In this document: positions 33,347-44,073 of the stretch, in pieces
Numbering within the stretch: the first letter of the stretch is position 1
Layout: the number at the start of each line of letters is the position of its first letter
Source of the DNA: Aspidapion aeneum
Taxonomy: Eukaryota; Arthropoda; Insecta; Coleoptera; Brentidae
Assembly (NCBI GenBank): GCA_963576565.1
Contig: OY755045.1
Location: forward strand, 36,352,667-36,416,666
Length of the DNA: 64,000 nucleotides
Direction of reading: 5' to 3'
Position numbers and translations under genes: made by a program
Notes under the pieces: generated by a model
Databases searched by the model: none
The model's input: the letters and a program-made list of their open reading frames with translations, nothing else
What the model was told of the DNA's origin: nothing

Positions 33347-34225
33347 GGCTCTGGAACGAAATAGCGATGTACAAAATAGCGACGTACGAAATAGCGAGTA
33401 ATCAAAATAGCGATGTAATAAAAGAGCCACTATCAAAATGGCGATGTATCAAAATAGCGTTTGTAACAAAACAGCGACATATCAAAATAGCGATGTAACA
33501 AAATAGCGGCAATTAGAACAGCGACAATCAAAATAGCGATGTATCAAAATAGCGATGTATCAAAATGGCGATGTATAAAAATACCGAATCAAACCAAACC
33601 GAATCGAATCAAACCAATCCAAACCGAAACGAACCGAAATGCGCTAATATTTTCTGCGGTATTTTGACTATACCAGCTTATTTTTTCAAAAAAAAAACTT
33701 CCCTGATTCTTTTCTGGGATCCTAGAGGGTGTGAATCCGAACCGAACCGAACCGATCAGAACCGAATTCGGTTCGGTTCGGATTCATACTCTCCAGGATT
33801 CCGGAAAAGAAGTCTAGAGAGATTTTTTTTTTAAATATGCTGGTTCGGTTTGGTTCAGATCGGTTCGGTTCAGATTCACACCCTCTAGGATCCCGGGAAA
33901 GAAGTCAGTCGTTTTTTTTTTTTTTAAATTTCTTAGAAGCAAACCGTTTAGTCGAGCTATATGCCAAAACGGAACCGAAATATCGCTATTTTGATAGTCG
34001 CTATTTTGTTAGTCGCTATTTTGATAGTCGCTATTTTGTTACATCGCTAGTCGCTATTTTGATAGTCGCTATTTTGTTACATCGCTATTTCGTTACAATC
34101 GCTATTTTGTTACATCGCTATTTTGATAGTCGCCCTTTCATTACATCGCTATTTTGATTGTCGCTATTTCGATACCGCTATTTTAATACTCGCTATTTTG
34201 TACATCGCTATTTCGTTCCAGAGCC
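33347..34225. mobile_element. FB-2: foldback element with AAATAGCG arrays
   Basis: The two ends are identical inverted sequences, GGCTCTGGAACGAAATAGCG. The left array (33359-33590) has about 17 units of the type AAAATAGCGATGTA; the right array (33975-34217) is the inverse. CCATGGATG flanks both sides exactly (33338-33346; 34226-34234). The interior contains CCGAA and GGTTC runs (33575-33640, 33733-33780, 33838-33880) and inverted cassettes with GATCCTAGAGGGTGTGAATC and CTAGGATCCCGGGAAAGAAG next to poly-T/poly-A. These are the same modules as in FB-1 and FB-4, although the terminal arrays differ. No transposase. Confidence 0.9.
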
Positions 34226-34539
34226 CCATGGATGTACCTATATTTTTATTCACTGCTGCCAGTACTTACTATGATGTCACTCGCTAAACAATTATCCAAA
34301 TATTTACAATTACGTTAATATTCCGTCATTCAAAAAAAGTGCATGTTTAAAAGTTTGAGGCCACACAGAGTGAAAATAGTATATTCTTTATCTAAACAGA
34401 CTGTAAAGCTATCGTCGCTTATACGAACATGTGATAAACTAAACTGGGAAATTTTCTGTTTGTCTGCCCGAAAACAAAATTGGTGTTAAAAATGGTTTTA
34501 ATATTGAGGCGTTAATAACTCTCAAATTAAATTTTGTTA

Positions 34540-34950
34540 AATCCATAGGGTGCGTTCTCTCTGTCTGCCGCCGTATTCATCCTTCTAGTCCCAACAGGTT
34601 TCTTCAAATCGTCCACTCATCTCATTTGGGGTCTTCCCTACTACTTTTATTTTCCCAAGGTCTCCAGTTTACAGTACATTTCCATCGATCGTCTTTCTGT
34701 CTGATATTATGACCGGCAAATTTCCATTTTAATTTTGCTACATCGCCTATGACATCCGTTACTTTTGTTTTATTTCTTATCCATTCACTCCTTCATCTAT
34801 CTGTTAGCTTTACATGTAACATTTGTCTTTCCATTGATCTTTGGGCTTTTGTTACCTTATCCATGTCTGAGTTTGTAAGTGTCCAGGTCTGGGATCTATA
34901 TGTGAGCACGGGAAGAATACATTGGTTATTCACTTTCGTTTTAAGGTACT
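34540..34950 (-). pseudogene. RTE-like retrotransposon 3' fragment
   Basis: Minus-strand conceptual translation gives the C-terminal signature of RTE-type elements: LPVLTYRSQTWTLTNSDMDK, AQRSMERQMLHVKLTDR, then VAKLKWKFAGHNIRQKDDRW and RPWENKSSR. Stops are present (for example near 34790 and 34625), so it is dead. The RT catalytic part is missing through 5' truncation. Confidence 0.8.
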
Positions 34951-34968
34951 GAGGATATTTTTTATTTT

Positions 34969-35638
34969 AGCTCACACATATACTATACTATAGTAGTGTG
35001 AGCTATGGTGATCCTAATTTTTTCGAGAAAAAAAAACTTGCTCCGATTTCAAATTTTTTTATATATCTTTGCGTTTCAGATGTCGCGCCGCCTGTCTTTC
35101 TGTCTGCCTGTATGTCTGTAACGACCAACGCGCATAACTCAATACCGCTTGCCCGATTTCAATGAAATTTGGTACCTAGGCTGGGTCTTGGGTCGAGATG
35201 CCCATTTAAAAATGAACAAAATCCACCGAACACAAGCCAAATAAAAGGGTGGGGTAGACTTAAAAAATTAGAGTTTATGTGAAAATATGGCTTGTGTGAT
35301 ATCAAACGAAAGGTAATTGAGTCTGGAGTTAAACAAAATACATTTTATTTTAAAAAAAAGGATTGGGGTAGATTTCAAAAATTAGAGTTTACGTAAAACT
35401 ATGGCGTGTGTGATATCAAACGAAAGGTAATTGAGTCCGGAGTTAAACAAAATACATTTTAGTTTCTGTTTTTTAAGGGGGGGGGGGTATATTTCAAAAA
35501 TTTCAGTTTAAGTCAAAGCATGGCTTGTGTGGTATTAAACAAAAGGAAATTTAGTCTGGAGTTGAATAAAATATATTTCAGTTTTTAGTTATATTAGCTC
35601 ACACGTACACTATAACTATAGTACCTAGTGTGAGCTTA
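34969..35638. mobile_element. Element bracketed by two palindromes with an internal tandem array
   Basis: Each edge is a near-perfect palindrome: 34969-35006 and 35595-35638, both with TAGCTCACAC and GTGTGAGCT around CTATA-rich centres. Between them are three tandem units (see 35254-35585) and an ordinary AT-rich lead with TGTCTGCCTGTATGTCTG. The class is unknown. The paired palindromic edges suggest one mobile unit. Confidence 0.55.
35254..35585. repeat. About 110-bp tandem repeat, three copies
   Basis: Each unit has GGGGTAGA(C/T)TT, ATTAGAGTTTA, ATGGCTTGTGTGATATCAAA, CGAAAGGTAATTGAGTC and GGAGTTAAACAAAATACATT. The third copy is more diverged. Confidence 0.9.
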
Positions 35639-35749
35639 GAGGCCCATATATTGGCAGAGTATTTTAATATGTAAGGCCAATCTACCTCTTGATTTCAGCT
35701 GTTTGGTTTTCTTTTTGTTTTTAATTTAATAATTTGTCCCAGATATGTA

Positions 35750-36600
35750 TGTTCCCCTAAGTTGGAATCATATGGATAACTTTTTTTATTATTAATTTTA
35801 GGAAAAAAGTTATTCTTCATAAAAAGTTCTGCATTATCTAAAACCTATAATACAGTCATCAAATATAAAAATTTTTCAGTGGTATACGAGGTTTGTCAAA
35901 AAATATGAGTTTTGCTCAAGAGTAAAGTACCTTTAAATTTGACAATATCGAAAAATGTTACTCTTATCACTGAAAGTTGTATTTTATCTTGTCTGCAAGA
36001 AATGGAAGCAAAATTCGTGTAGGAGAGTCGACAGCAATGACTACGTCGCTATAATTCTTTATAAATTTTGTAAATACTAAATTTAATTATTATAAATGTA
36101 TTTTTTATTACAACTTTTTTTTTAATAAGTATTTTAAACTTAGTTAGTATTTTAATAAATAAAACTTGTCTTACAAAAATATTGATTCTAAATGTGTATG
36201 TTAGTATGTATGTATGTTACGGGTCAATTACGAAAACTTATTTATACAATTAAGACAAATTTTAAGCCGTACTACAATAACAATGGTTTATTATTCAAAA
36301 GACTATACTAAAAGTCATGGCATTTAAGAATAAAAAATATCCTATCAATTTATTACTTGCCGAACTTAAAGTTTTTTCATTACAGCTCGTAGTTTCCAAA
36401 GTCAGTTAGATACATGTTAAAATATAACGAGTTCTAAATCGCTTAAACTGAAAATTAAATCATAAATATAACATATCTAGCCAAGTTAATTCCAAATGAC
36501 AAACCAAATGGTGATCATTTAATAGGGGATATAAGCGTATAAAATTAAGTCTCCCATTTTGCGCCCCTTTCCCCTCCCTAGTAAAATACACGTTTTGTTT
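35750..36600 (-). repeat. Dispersed repeat family, copy 2 (inverse of 5515-6400)
   Basis: The complement starts near 36600 with AGGGGAAAGGGGCGCAAAAT and AGACTTAATTTTATACG and later has TTTAGAATCAATATTTTTG, in the same order as 5515-6400. The C-rich end at 36555-36585 is its G-rich start. The lower edge is approximate. Confidence 0.55.
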
Positions 36601-37454
36601 GTTATCACAAAATTTAGATGTTCATAATTATATCACAAGATCAAAAGAAGAGTTTTACGTAAATATTTTCTCTAAATTAATAGTACAAAAATCGATATTT
36701 TAAAAAGGATTACAATAAATTGAAAAATAATATAAAAGAACAAGAACAAAGAAGTTTCAAAAAATTTTAAAAATTGTTAGTTAGTTTTAAGTTATATCTT
36801 TTTTTTTTAAATTGAAATTGTATTAATAAATTTTGTAGCAATATGCTAAATAAAAGCTTTAAACTAACTAAACTAACATAATAGTTTTCTCAACATTTAA
36901 AAAAAAAATAAACAAATCATCATATGTGTGAACTAATTAAAAGCTTGTTGCAAGTAAATTTATATTATGTCAATATTGTTAACCAACAGCTACTTATGTA
37001 AATGCATGCGAGATTTAAATAGATTTTTGCATAAATTAAAAAAAAAGATGATCCTGTTGACATTTTACTATTTAGTTAATTAGGTAAAAATTAAACCAAA
37101 TCTCCAAAATTTGCAAATTTTTAGGCGAAAAAATTAAATATTCATTTTTGTTACAGACAAGAAAACAATAAAATACGAATTAGTAAATTAGCCCATTTAT
37201 CAAAGATGAATTTTAGGATTAAATTACAGAAAAAAAACATCCAAAGTTTACTTGATGACCTTCATAGTTAAATGTGGACCGGAAAAAATGTAATTTTTTA
37301 ATATTGTTTTAAAAATAAAATATTGAACAGAACGTTCAAAATTTAATGAAGAAAATTTACCATATAAATAGAAGTAGAAAAATATATCATAACAAAAACA
37401 TTTCATGTAAAAAAGCTAAGTACGCGAAAATTATATTCCGTAAAAAGAATTGAG
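36601..37454. other. Very AT-rich noncoding sequence
   Basis: No gene or structured repeat recognised. Confidence 0.45.
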
Positions 37455-38003
37455 ATAAAAATAAATTTAGAAAAAAAAACTTTTTGAAAAAAAGCTTTTA
37501 TAAAATGGATTAAAAAGCATAAAATAATTTTTTGAGTGTTCTGATATCATAATAATAAAAGCGATGGGCGTATTAAAGGAAACTTACCCGTTTTTGTTTT
37601 AGCCTTGTTATCTCGAAGTTCAGTTAAAATCCAAATTCATTATATTTTAGCACAGAAATGTAAGGGTAGACAATTTAAACCAACCCAACCCAACTCTACT
37701 CAAGCTACCCTTACATTTTTCTGATATGGATGGACATTATTACGCCTGCTTCATATTAGCCAGATCATCCGCGACCGGCAGTGTGTCGATTTATTTTGTC
37801 ACATCGAAAAAGAAGAGTCGGCCCATCATCGGTTGTGGACGATCCACCAAACGCGCATGGAAACGCATTTACCAAATATTAAATACGCCCATTGCTTTTA
37901 TTATTATGATATCGGAACACTCAAAAAATTATTTTATGGTTTTTAGTCCATTTTATAAAAGCTTGTTTTCAAAAAGTTTTTTTTTTCTAAATTTATTTTT
38001 TAA
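37455..38003. mobile_element. Foldback element with 120-bp arms and a GC-richer loop
   Basis: The left arm 37455-37577 (AAGCTTTTATAAAATGGATT, TTGAGTGTTCTGATATCATA, AAAGCGATGGGCGTATTAA) and the right arm 37885-38003 are inverted copies, roughly 95% alike by eye. The loop (about 37578-37884) is distinctly less AT-rich and contains an open frame from 37726 with codon-like composition, without a recognised domain. It may be captured sequence. Confidence 0.8.
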
Positions 38004-38095
38004 TTTTTAGATTTGTCTAAGTCTATGCATTTCAGCTAGCGTATTGATATTGCAGGGAGTCTTTCCTGTTAATTTTGAGATATCTAAGTCTTCGC

Positions 38096-38955
38096 ATGTG
38101 AATTTTGAAATCAATCAGATACCTACGTGGAAGTCAGTTGAAAGTAATCAGAAAAACTCATCATTAGATCGCCGATTTTGAATCCGCCATATTGAATTTT
38201 TGTAATCTGATCAAAAATTCGTAATCCTCATCCTCAAAAACCCCCAGATACCAATTTTGGTGGAAATCCGACAAACTAAAATTTTACTCCCTCTCTGCCC
38301 TCCACGTTAGGGGGGAGGTAGGCAGTCACTGATACCACATTATTGGATTGTCATCGGAACTATAACGGAATGCGAAATTTGAAGTCAATCGGATACGTGG
38401 AAGTCAGTTGAAATTAATCAGAAAAACTTGACATTAAATCGTCCATTTTGAATCCACCATATTAAATTTTTGGAATCTGATCAAAAATTTGTAATCCTCA
38501 TCTTTAAAAACCCCCAGATACCAATTTTGGTGGAAATCCAACAAACTAAAATTTTACCCCCTATCCGCCCTCCAGGTTAGGGGTGAGGTAGGCAGTCAGT
38601 GATACCACATTATTGGATTGTCATCGGAACTATAACGGTATGCGAAATTTGAAGTCAATCGGATACGTGGAAGTCAGTTGAAAGTAATCAGAAAAACTTG
38701 ACATTAAATCGTCCATTTTGAATGCGCTATATTGAATTTTTATAATCTAATCAAAAATTCGTAATTCTCATCCTCAAAAACCCCCAGATACCAATTTTGG
38801 TTGAAATCGAACACACTTTTACCCCCTCTCTACCCCCACGTTAAGGTGGAGGTAGGTACCCGGTGAAACCATATTATTGTATTGTCATCGGAACTAAGAC
38901 GCTCTGCGAAATTTAAAGTCAATCGGATGTTTGGAAGTTCTTCAAAAATGAGTTG
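38096..38955. repeat. 270-bp tandem repeat, about three copies
   Basis: AAGTCAGTTGAAA recurs at 38131, 38401 and 38671, exactly 270 bp apart. Each unit contains CATTTTGAATCCGCCATATT-like text, CCCCCAGATACCAATTTTGG, GAGGTAGGCAGTCA and ATTGTCATCGGAACTA. The fourth unit is truncated at about 38955. Confidence 0.95.
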
Positions 38956-39387
38956 ATTACATACATACCCACATACATACAGGTGAAGTTAAATAAAAGC
39001 TTTTAATAAAGCCAAGTTCTCTAATACAAATTTTAAAATGCAAGGTTCTTACTACTTAGTTTGGAAATGTTTCTTTAAACTTTGCTATCCGCTTTGGTTA
39101 GTAAACTTGGTACGACGTATCCGGTGAGATATTGATGTTCGCTATTGTGTCCGCTATAGTGTAATAAAACTTCAAAAAAGTGTCCGTCCGCCCTGGCGTG
39201 ATGCGACTAAAAATTGCCTTTGTTACTGATTGCGCCAGAGCAGACACCGGTGTCCGCTGAGCCGCTCTTATGGGTGGCGTGGTGAGAAGTTTTATGAAAA
39301 CCGGGTGGATGTGTTAAGAAAATTATAGCAAGATCATTAAAGAATTCTGCCGAATTTGTGTCATCCTATACAAAACTTACATCACAG
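38956..39387. other. Noncoding sequence
   Basis: No gene recognised; contains CATACATACCCACATACATACA (22-base imperfect run) at the start. Confidence 0.4.
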
Positions 39388-39566
39388 CAGTGACGCACCC
39401 AGGAATTTTTCATGGGGGGGGGGGGAGGTCGATGCCTCATGATGTCGAATTTTAAGCTTTTTTTGTGTTTTTTCTTTAAATATGTCGAAAATATGTAAAA
39501 AAATCTGAGGTTTGGCGGGGCCCCGAGACCCGAGCCCCGAGCCCCCCCCCCCTGGCTGCGCCCATA
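39388..39566. mobile_element. hAT-like MITE, 179 bp
   Basis: Left end CAGTGACGCACCCAGG, right end CCTGGCTGCGCCCATA (imperfect inverse). Flanks CATCACAG (39380-39387) and CATCACAC (39567-39574) agree at 7 of 8 positions. The interior has G and C homopolymers and AAATATGTCGAAAATATGTA. Confidence 0.75.
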
Positions 39567-39855
39567 CATCACACAGTGGTTTCTGGAGACTGATTAAGTG
39601 GCCAATATTCGAAACTTAAAAGGCTTTGAGTCAAACTTTAATTAAATGGCACACAAAGATCTAAAAATATTTTAGAATTGGTATGGAGTAGTTTAGGGGA
39701 TAAAACGGTGGTGAAACAGGAACTAGGCGCTTTTAGTACCTAATTAATAGTTAAAAAATCTTTAAGAAAATAATATTTTGTTATTATTGTCTTCACATGT
39801 TCGCATATAATCCTGCCCCCATTTACTTCAGGCAAGATTCGGGAAAATCCACTTT
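39567..39855. other. Short noncoding spacer
   Basis: Nothing recognised. Confidence 0.4.
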
Positions 39856-42105
39856 CTAGAAGCATTTTATATTACTTTTTGGCAAATGGGCAATTCCCCC
39901 TATTTTGACCCCGCTGAATCCGAATATCCCTGTTGCCAACTGAAAATATTGACAGGGGCTGAGTTATTCAAGATGGCGGCCAAAATGGCGGCGGAATTTT
40001 AAATTGCCGCTGGAAAGCCCAAATTGTCACAGGTGTACATTCAAAATATATATTTGTATAATGAAAAAATAATAACATATTATTTTTTTGAATGGCTGCA
40101 AAAACCTCCAAAACCCCCCTAGACCCCCCATAATCTGAAAGTTTGAGGTTTTTTAAAATTTTCTTCAAAAACTAAGCTTCTAAGAGAAAAATGTATAATA
40201 TACTTTATTGTAGACAATAAAATTCCCTTTTCAACATGGTATAACTTAATAAGGTTAGACTAATAACAAGCTCTCCAGCTGCGTCCGTTAATTGAAGTAA
40301 TTAAAAAAAGTTGAAAAAATACCTATGTTTTTCCAAGATTTATTTAATTTTTTTTTAAAACTAATATCTACAGAAAACCATGTATTACATTATGGTATAC
40401 TCAATAAAATTTCCTTCAAAATGACCTATAACACGATTAAATAGGTTTTATAAATAAAACTTCAGGGGCATCCGTATATTAAATTAAATTTGAAAAAACA
40501 AAAAATAAACCATTTTTGTTACAGGTTTTATCTAATTTTCTCAAAAAACTAAGCTTAACATGAAAAAACTTGTTACACACTTTTTTGTAGACAGAGAAAG
40601 TCCCTTTTTAAAAATGTGAAACACGGTGGGGTTTGACTTATGGCAAACTCTCCAGCGACGTCCGTCAATGGGGATGATTTCAACAAATCATTAAAAAAAA
40701 CATGTTTTTCAGACGTTTTATTCAATTTTCTTAAAAACCAAGCTCTTTATCAAAAAATGTGTTCTAGACTTCGTGATTGCCAATAAAATTTCCTTTCAAA
40801 CGATGTATAACAATGTGGAAGTTATTTTATATTTACCGCTCCAGTGGTGTTCTTAATTTAAAGAAATTATTTAAGATCAATCCAAACTAATCAATTTTGT
40901 GTCTTCTTAGCTTTTCGGTGGATAATAAAGAGCGGCGGATAAAAGGTCGAAAGTACAAAAAGTCGAAAAAATAAGGTCGAAAGTACAAAAGGTCGAAAAT
41001 ACAAAAGGTCAAAAGTACAAAATTTCGAGAGTAAAAAACATCAAAAAACAAAAGGTCGAAAGTTCAAAAGTTCAAAAGGTCAAAAGTACAAAAGGTCGAA
41101 AGTACAAAAGATCGAAAGTACAAAAGATCGAAAGTACGGCCGCGGGTCCACATCGACTGGACAGGTCAATTCGACTTGATACGGTAAATTTGTATTTTTA
41201 ATATTTTGTTTTGTCGATTTTTTTTCGACCTTTTGTACTTTCGACCTTTTATGGCTTCGGCGGCGGGCTCGATAATAAAATGTCCTTTTAAACAGTGTGT
41301 CACAAAATGTGACCCATAGTATAGAAAACTCTCCAGGGGCGTCCGTAAATTGCAAAAATTTATATATTTATCAATACCTAATTATATCTAATCTAATCAA
41401 AAAACAGTTTATTTTAATTTGTAAACATTTTATTTTAGTAGGTATAGATTACGAACCTTATTGAAGTATTTATCATAACATTAACCTCACTTATATGTAA
41501 TATATCATTTAAAAATAAATTGTCTTATCCTGAATAAAGAATAAAGGCACATTTTTTTTCTGAACATCTTAGGTAGAAAAGATATTTGAATATGCAAGAG
41601 AAACTGATTATTTCAGTTATTTTGAAAATAAGTTTATATTAGTACGCCCATGAAGCCTTAAATATGGCAACAACCCGACATTTTAATAAAGTTTTTAAAA
41701 GAAAATGTTATGTTCTACAATAAAGTATACCACATATTTTTTCCTATAAAGTGTAGTTTTTGAGAAAACTTTTAAAAACCTATAATAAACATATTTTTCT
41801 AAATAATCCCAATTTACGTACGCCACTGAAGAGCTACTTGCTTTTCCTAACCTTATTAACCAATACATTGTTGGTAAGGGAATCTTATTCTCCACAAAAA
41901 CCTGTTCTTCGCAATTTTTGATAAAAAGGTTAGTTTTCGAGAAAATTGCATAAAACTGAAAAAAAAAACAGGTTTTTGGGGGTTTGGGGGGGATTTTCTC
42001 CGTCTCTGTCGAGTTTTTGAGTTGGCAACAGAGATATTCGGATTCAGCGGGGTCAAATTAGGGGGACATGGTCTGTTGCCAAAAAGTAATATGATTTGCT
42101 TCTAG
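39856..42105. mobile_element. 2.2-kb inverted-repeat element filled with about 200-bp repeats
   Basis: The left end (39856-39955: TCTAGAAGCATTTTATATTA, GACCCCGCTGAATCCGAATA, CTGTTGCCAACT) and the right end (42025-42105) are inverted copies of about 100 bp. The body contains at least five divergent units of about 200 bp marked by TTTCTCAAAAAACTAAGCTT, GACAATAAAATTCCCTTTT and CTCCAGGGGCGTCCGTAAAT-like text (40140-41390 and again after 41680). FB-3 is inserted into one unit. No transposase; non-autonomous. Confidence 0.7.
40930..41270. mobile_element. FB-3: short foldback with AAAGGTCGAAAGTAC arrays
   Basis: The left array (about 40938-41135) has about 13 units of AAAAGGTCGAAAGTAC. The right array is short (41215-41253). 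Ends GAGCGGCGGATAAAAGGTCG and, inverted, GAGCCCGCCG...ATAAAAGGTCG. GATAATAAA flanks both sides exactly (40921-40929; 41271-41279). Unoccupied homologous units carry GACAATAAA (for example 40213-40221). The 80-bp interior lacks the GGTTC cassette of FB-1, FB-2 and FB-4. Confidence 0.85.
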
Positions 42106-42501
42106 ACCGAAAACGGAAAGCCTTTTAAAATAATATGCTCTAAAACATTTGCCGCCTTTTAACTAACGGGGACAGAATCAGTCGAACGATATAACAAAGA
42201 AAATGGACCGGACCGATCTTCGAAAATCATCGGTCCCATGTGAAACGGGTCTTTAGACATGGGAACGATGATTTGCAAGGGATGAACGGTCGGATTAATT
42301 TTTTTCACTATATCGGTCGACCAATGATACGCGATCATGTGAAGACAAGAATTAAATGGCCCCTGGTGATCATCAGTCACGGATCATCAGTCTCACATTA
42401 AATTAGCTTGAAAATAAAAAGGAAGCAACCATGAGCGTACGATCATTGTAAGCAAGGGAAGCTTTGCTTCCTCTAACAGATCACAAATATCATAAGTATA
42501 C
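42106..42501. other. Noncoding; small hairpin
   Basis: ATCATCGGTCCCATG (about 42227) pairs with CATGGGAACGATGAT (about 42258) with one mismatch. Several GATCATCAGT-type phrases follow. Probably part of another MITE. Confidence 0.45.
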
Positions 42502-42682
42502 CAGTGGCGCACCCAGGAATGTGTCAGTATTCAATCGATCGCAGTTCAGTTTATATTGCATCGTACCTGCATGATAGTGCTAACGAGGTCAAAGTCGGAG
42601 TTTGTTTTGTTTACAAAAAACATCGCGCGCAAGATACCTGTGTTGAGAATCTATATACAATGTGTATTATAAATAATATATC

Positions 42683-44073
42683 ATGTTTAAAAGCAAAAAA
42701 AGTGTACCATCACCTGTGAAACTTGTTTTAAAAATTAGCGAAAAGCCCAAACAAAATCAAGAAAAAATGGATAATGCTGAATTATTTCAAGATAGCCATG
42801 CTAGAACACAAAATGAAGAAGTTTTATATAGCGAATGGAAAAAATCCCAAAACGAAAAAAATTCACTTAGTGTACAAGTGGATTATCTCCGAAGTCAACT
42901 GGAAAGTATGCAAAGAAAATTTGCAGATTTAGAGACAAAAGTCACTAAAAAAGAAGAGTCTGACATGGACTACATTACTGATGAGGACGATCTGGCAAGA
43001 GAAACTGAGTGGATCAGACAAAAAGGAAAAGGTTGGAAAAAACGTCGAATGGATACTTCACTCTCACCACCACAACAAAGCTCGGGCACTGGAGAGCCCT
43101 CCAATAAAACACAAAATGAAGAACCCCCAACTAAGGTTAAAAAAGGTCCATTACCTCCACCGATTATGGTAAATGGCGTAAATAATTTTAATGATATTTA
43201 TGAAAAGTTAAATATCATACAAGGAGTTAAAATAAAAGTTTTAAATAACGAAAATATTAAAATAAATGTACAAGACGCAGACAGCTATCGGCTGGTTACT
43301 AAAATGCTTAATGAAATAAAGCATCAATGGCACTCATACGAAAACAAACAAATAAGGCCAATTAGAGTAATAGCGAATAGGCTACACCTCTCATCTCAAA
43401 AATTGTAGCTGATCTACAAAAAAAAGGTTTTAAGGCACTGGAGGCCAGCAACAAACTTAAATGGAGAACAAGACAACCTCTTAACATGTTTATGCTCACA
43501 TTCAGCCACGATGAAGATATCAACAAAATTTTTGAAATTTCCAGTATCCTTGGGATTGAAGTGGAAATAAAAGCACTAAAAACCTCAAAGTTAGTCCCTC
43601 AATGCAAAAGATGCCAATCTTATGGACACACGCAAAAATATTGCGCTAAAGAACCACGTTGCGTAAAATGCACGGGGAAACATCTTACTGTAGAATGCCC
43701 CAAACCAAAAGAATCTGAGCCAAAATGCATCCACTGTGGAGGCAAGCATCCTGCTAACTACAGAGGATGCCTTGTTGCTAAGGAAATACAAAAATTGAAA
43801 AATAAACCTAAGAAACCGAATCTCATACCAAACGTGAGTACAAATAGACAAAACCAACAGACAAGAAACACAGTCACACAAAACTCTGTGACAAGGACAT
43901 ACAGCCAAGTAGCAGCAACAGCTACTATACCTGATATTAATATCAGTAGTCAAAATACTATGGAACAAACACTACAATTAATTTTGGAGAAATTGTACAA
44001 ACTTGATGAGCGATTAACTAAACTAGAAAGTAGCAATAACGGAGCTACCAATATGCCTCAAAATGGTCAGTAA
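42683..44073 (+). pseudogene. Jockey ORF1 (gag-like nucleic-acid-binding protein), frameshifted
   Basis: Encodes the RNA-binding protein that coats the element's transcript. The first part (42683-43408) has a charged coiled-coil-like N-terminus (about residues 50-95) and then a PRE_C2HC/RRM-like region. A single-base-type frame change at about 43380-43400 moves the reading into the frame that ends at 44073. That part holds the zinc knuckles: CKRCQSYGHTQKYC, CVKCTGKHLTVEC and CIHCGGKHPANYRGC (about 43603-43770), three CCHC-type modules as expected for Jockey gags. The C-terminus has a short amphipathic stretch (LQLILEKLYKLDERLTKLES). The start at 42683 is the first ATG with continuous coding character. 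It overlaps ORF2 by 11 bp in another frame. Confidence 0.88.

Noticed and set aside
43591..43968. Minus-strand open frame of 125 codons
   Set aside because: Antisense shadow of the zinc-knuckle part of Jockey ORF1.
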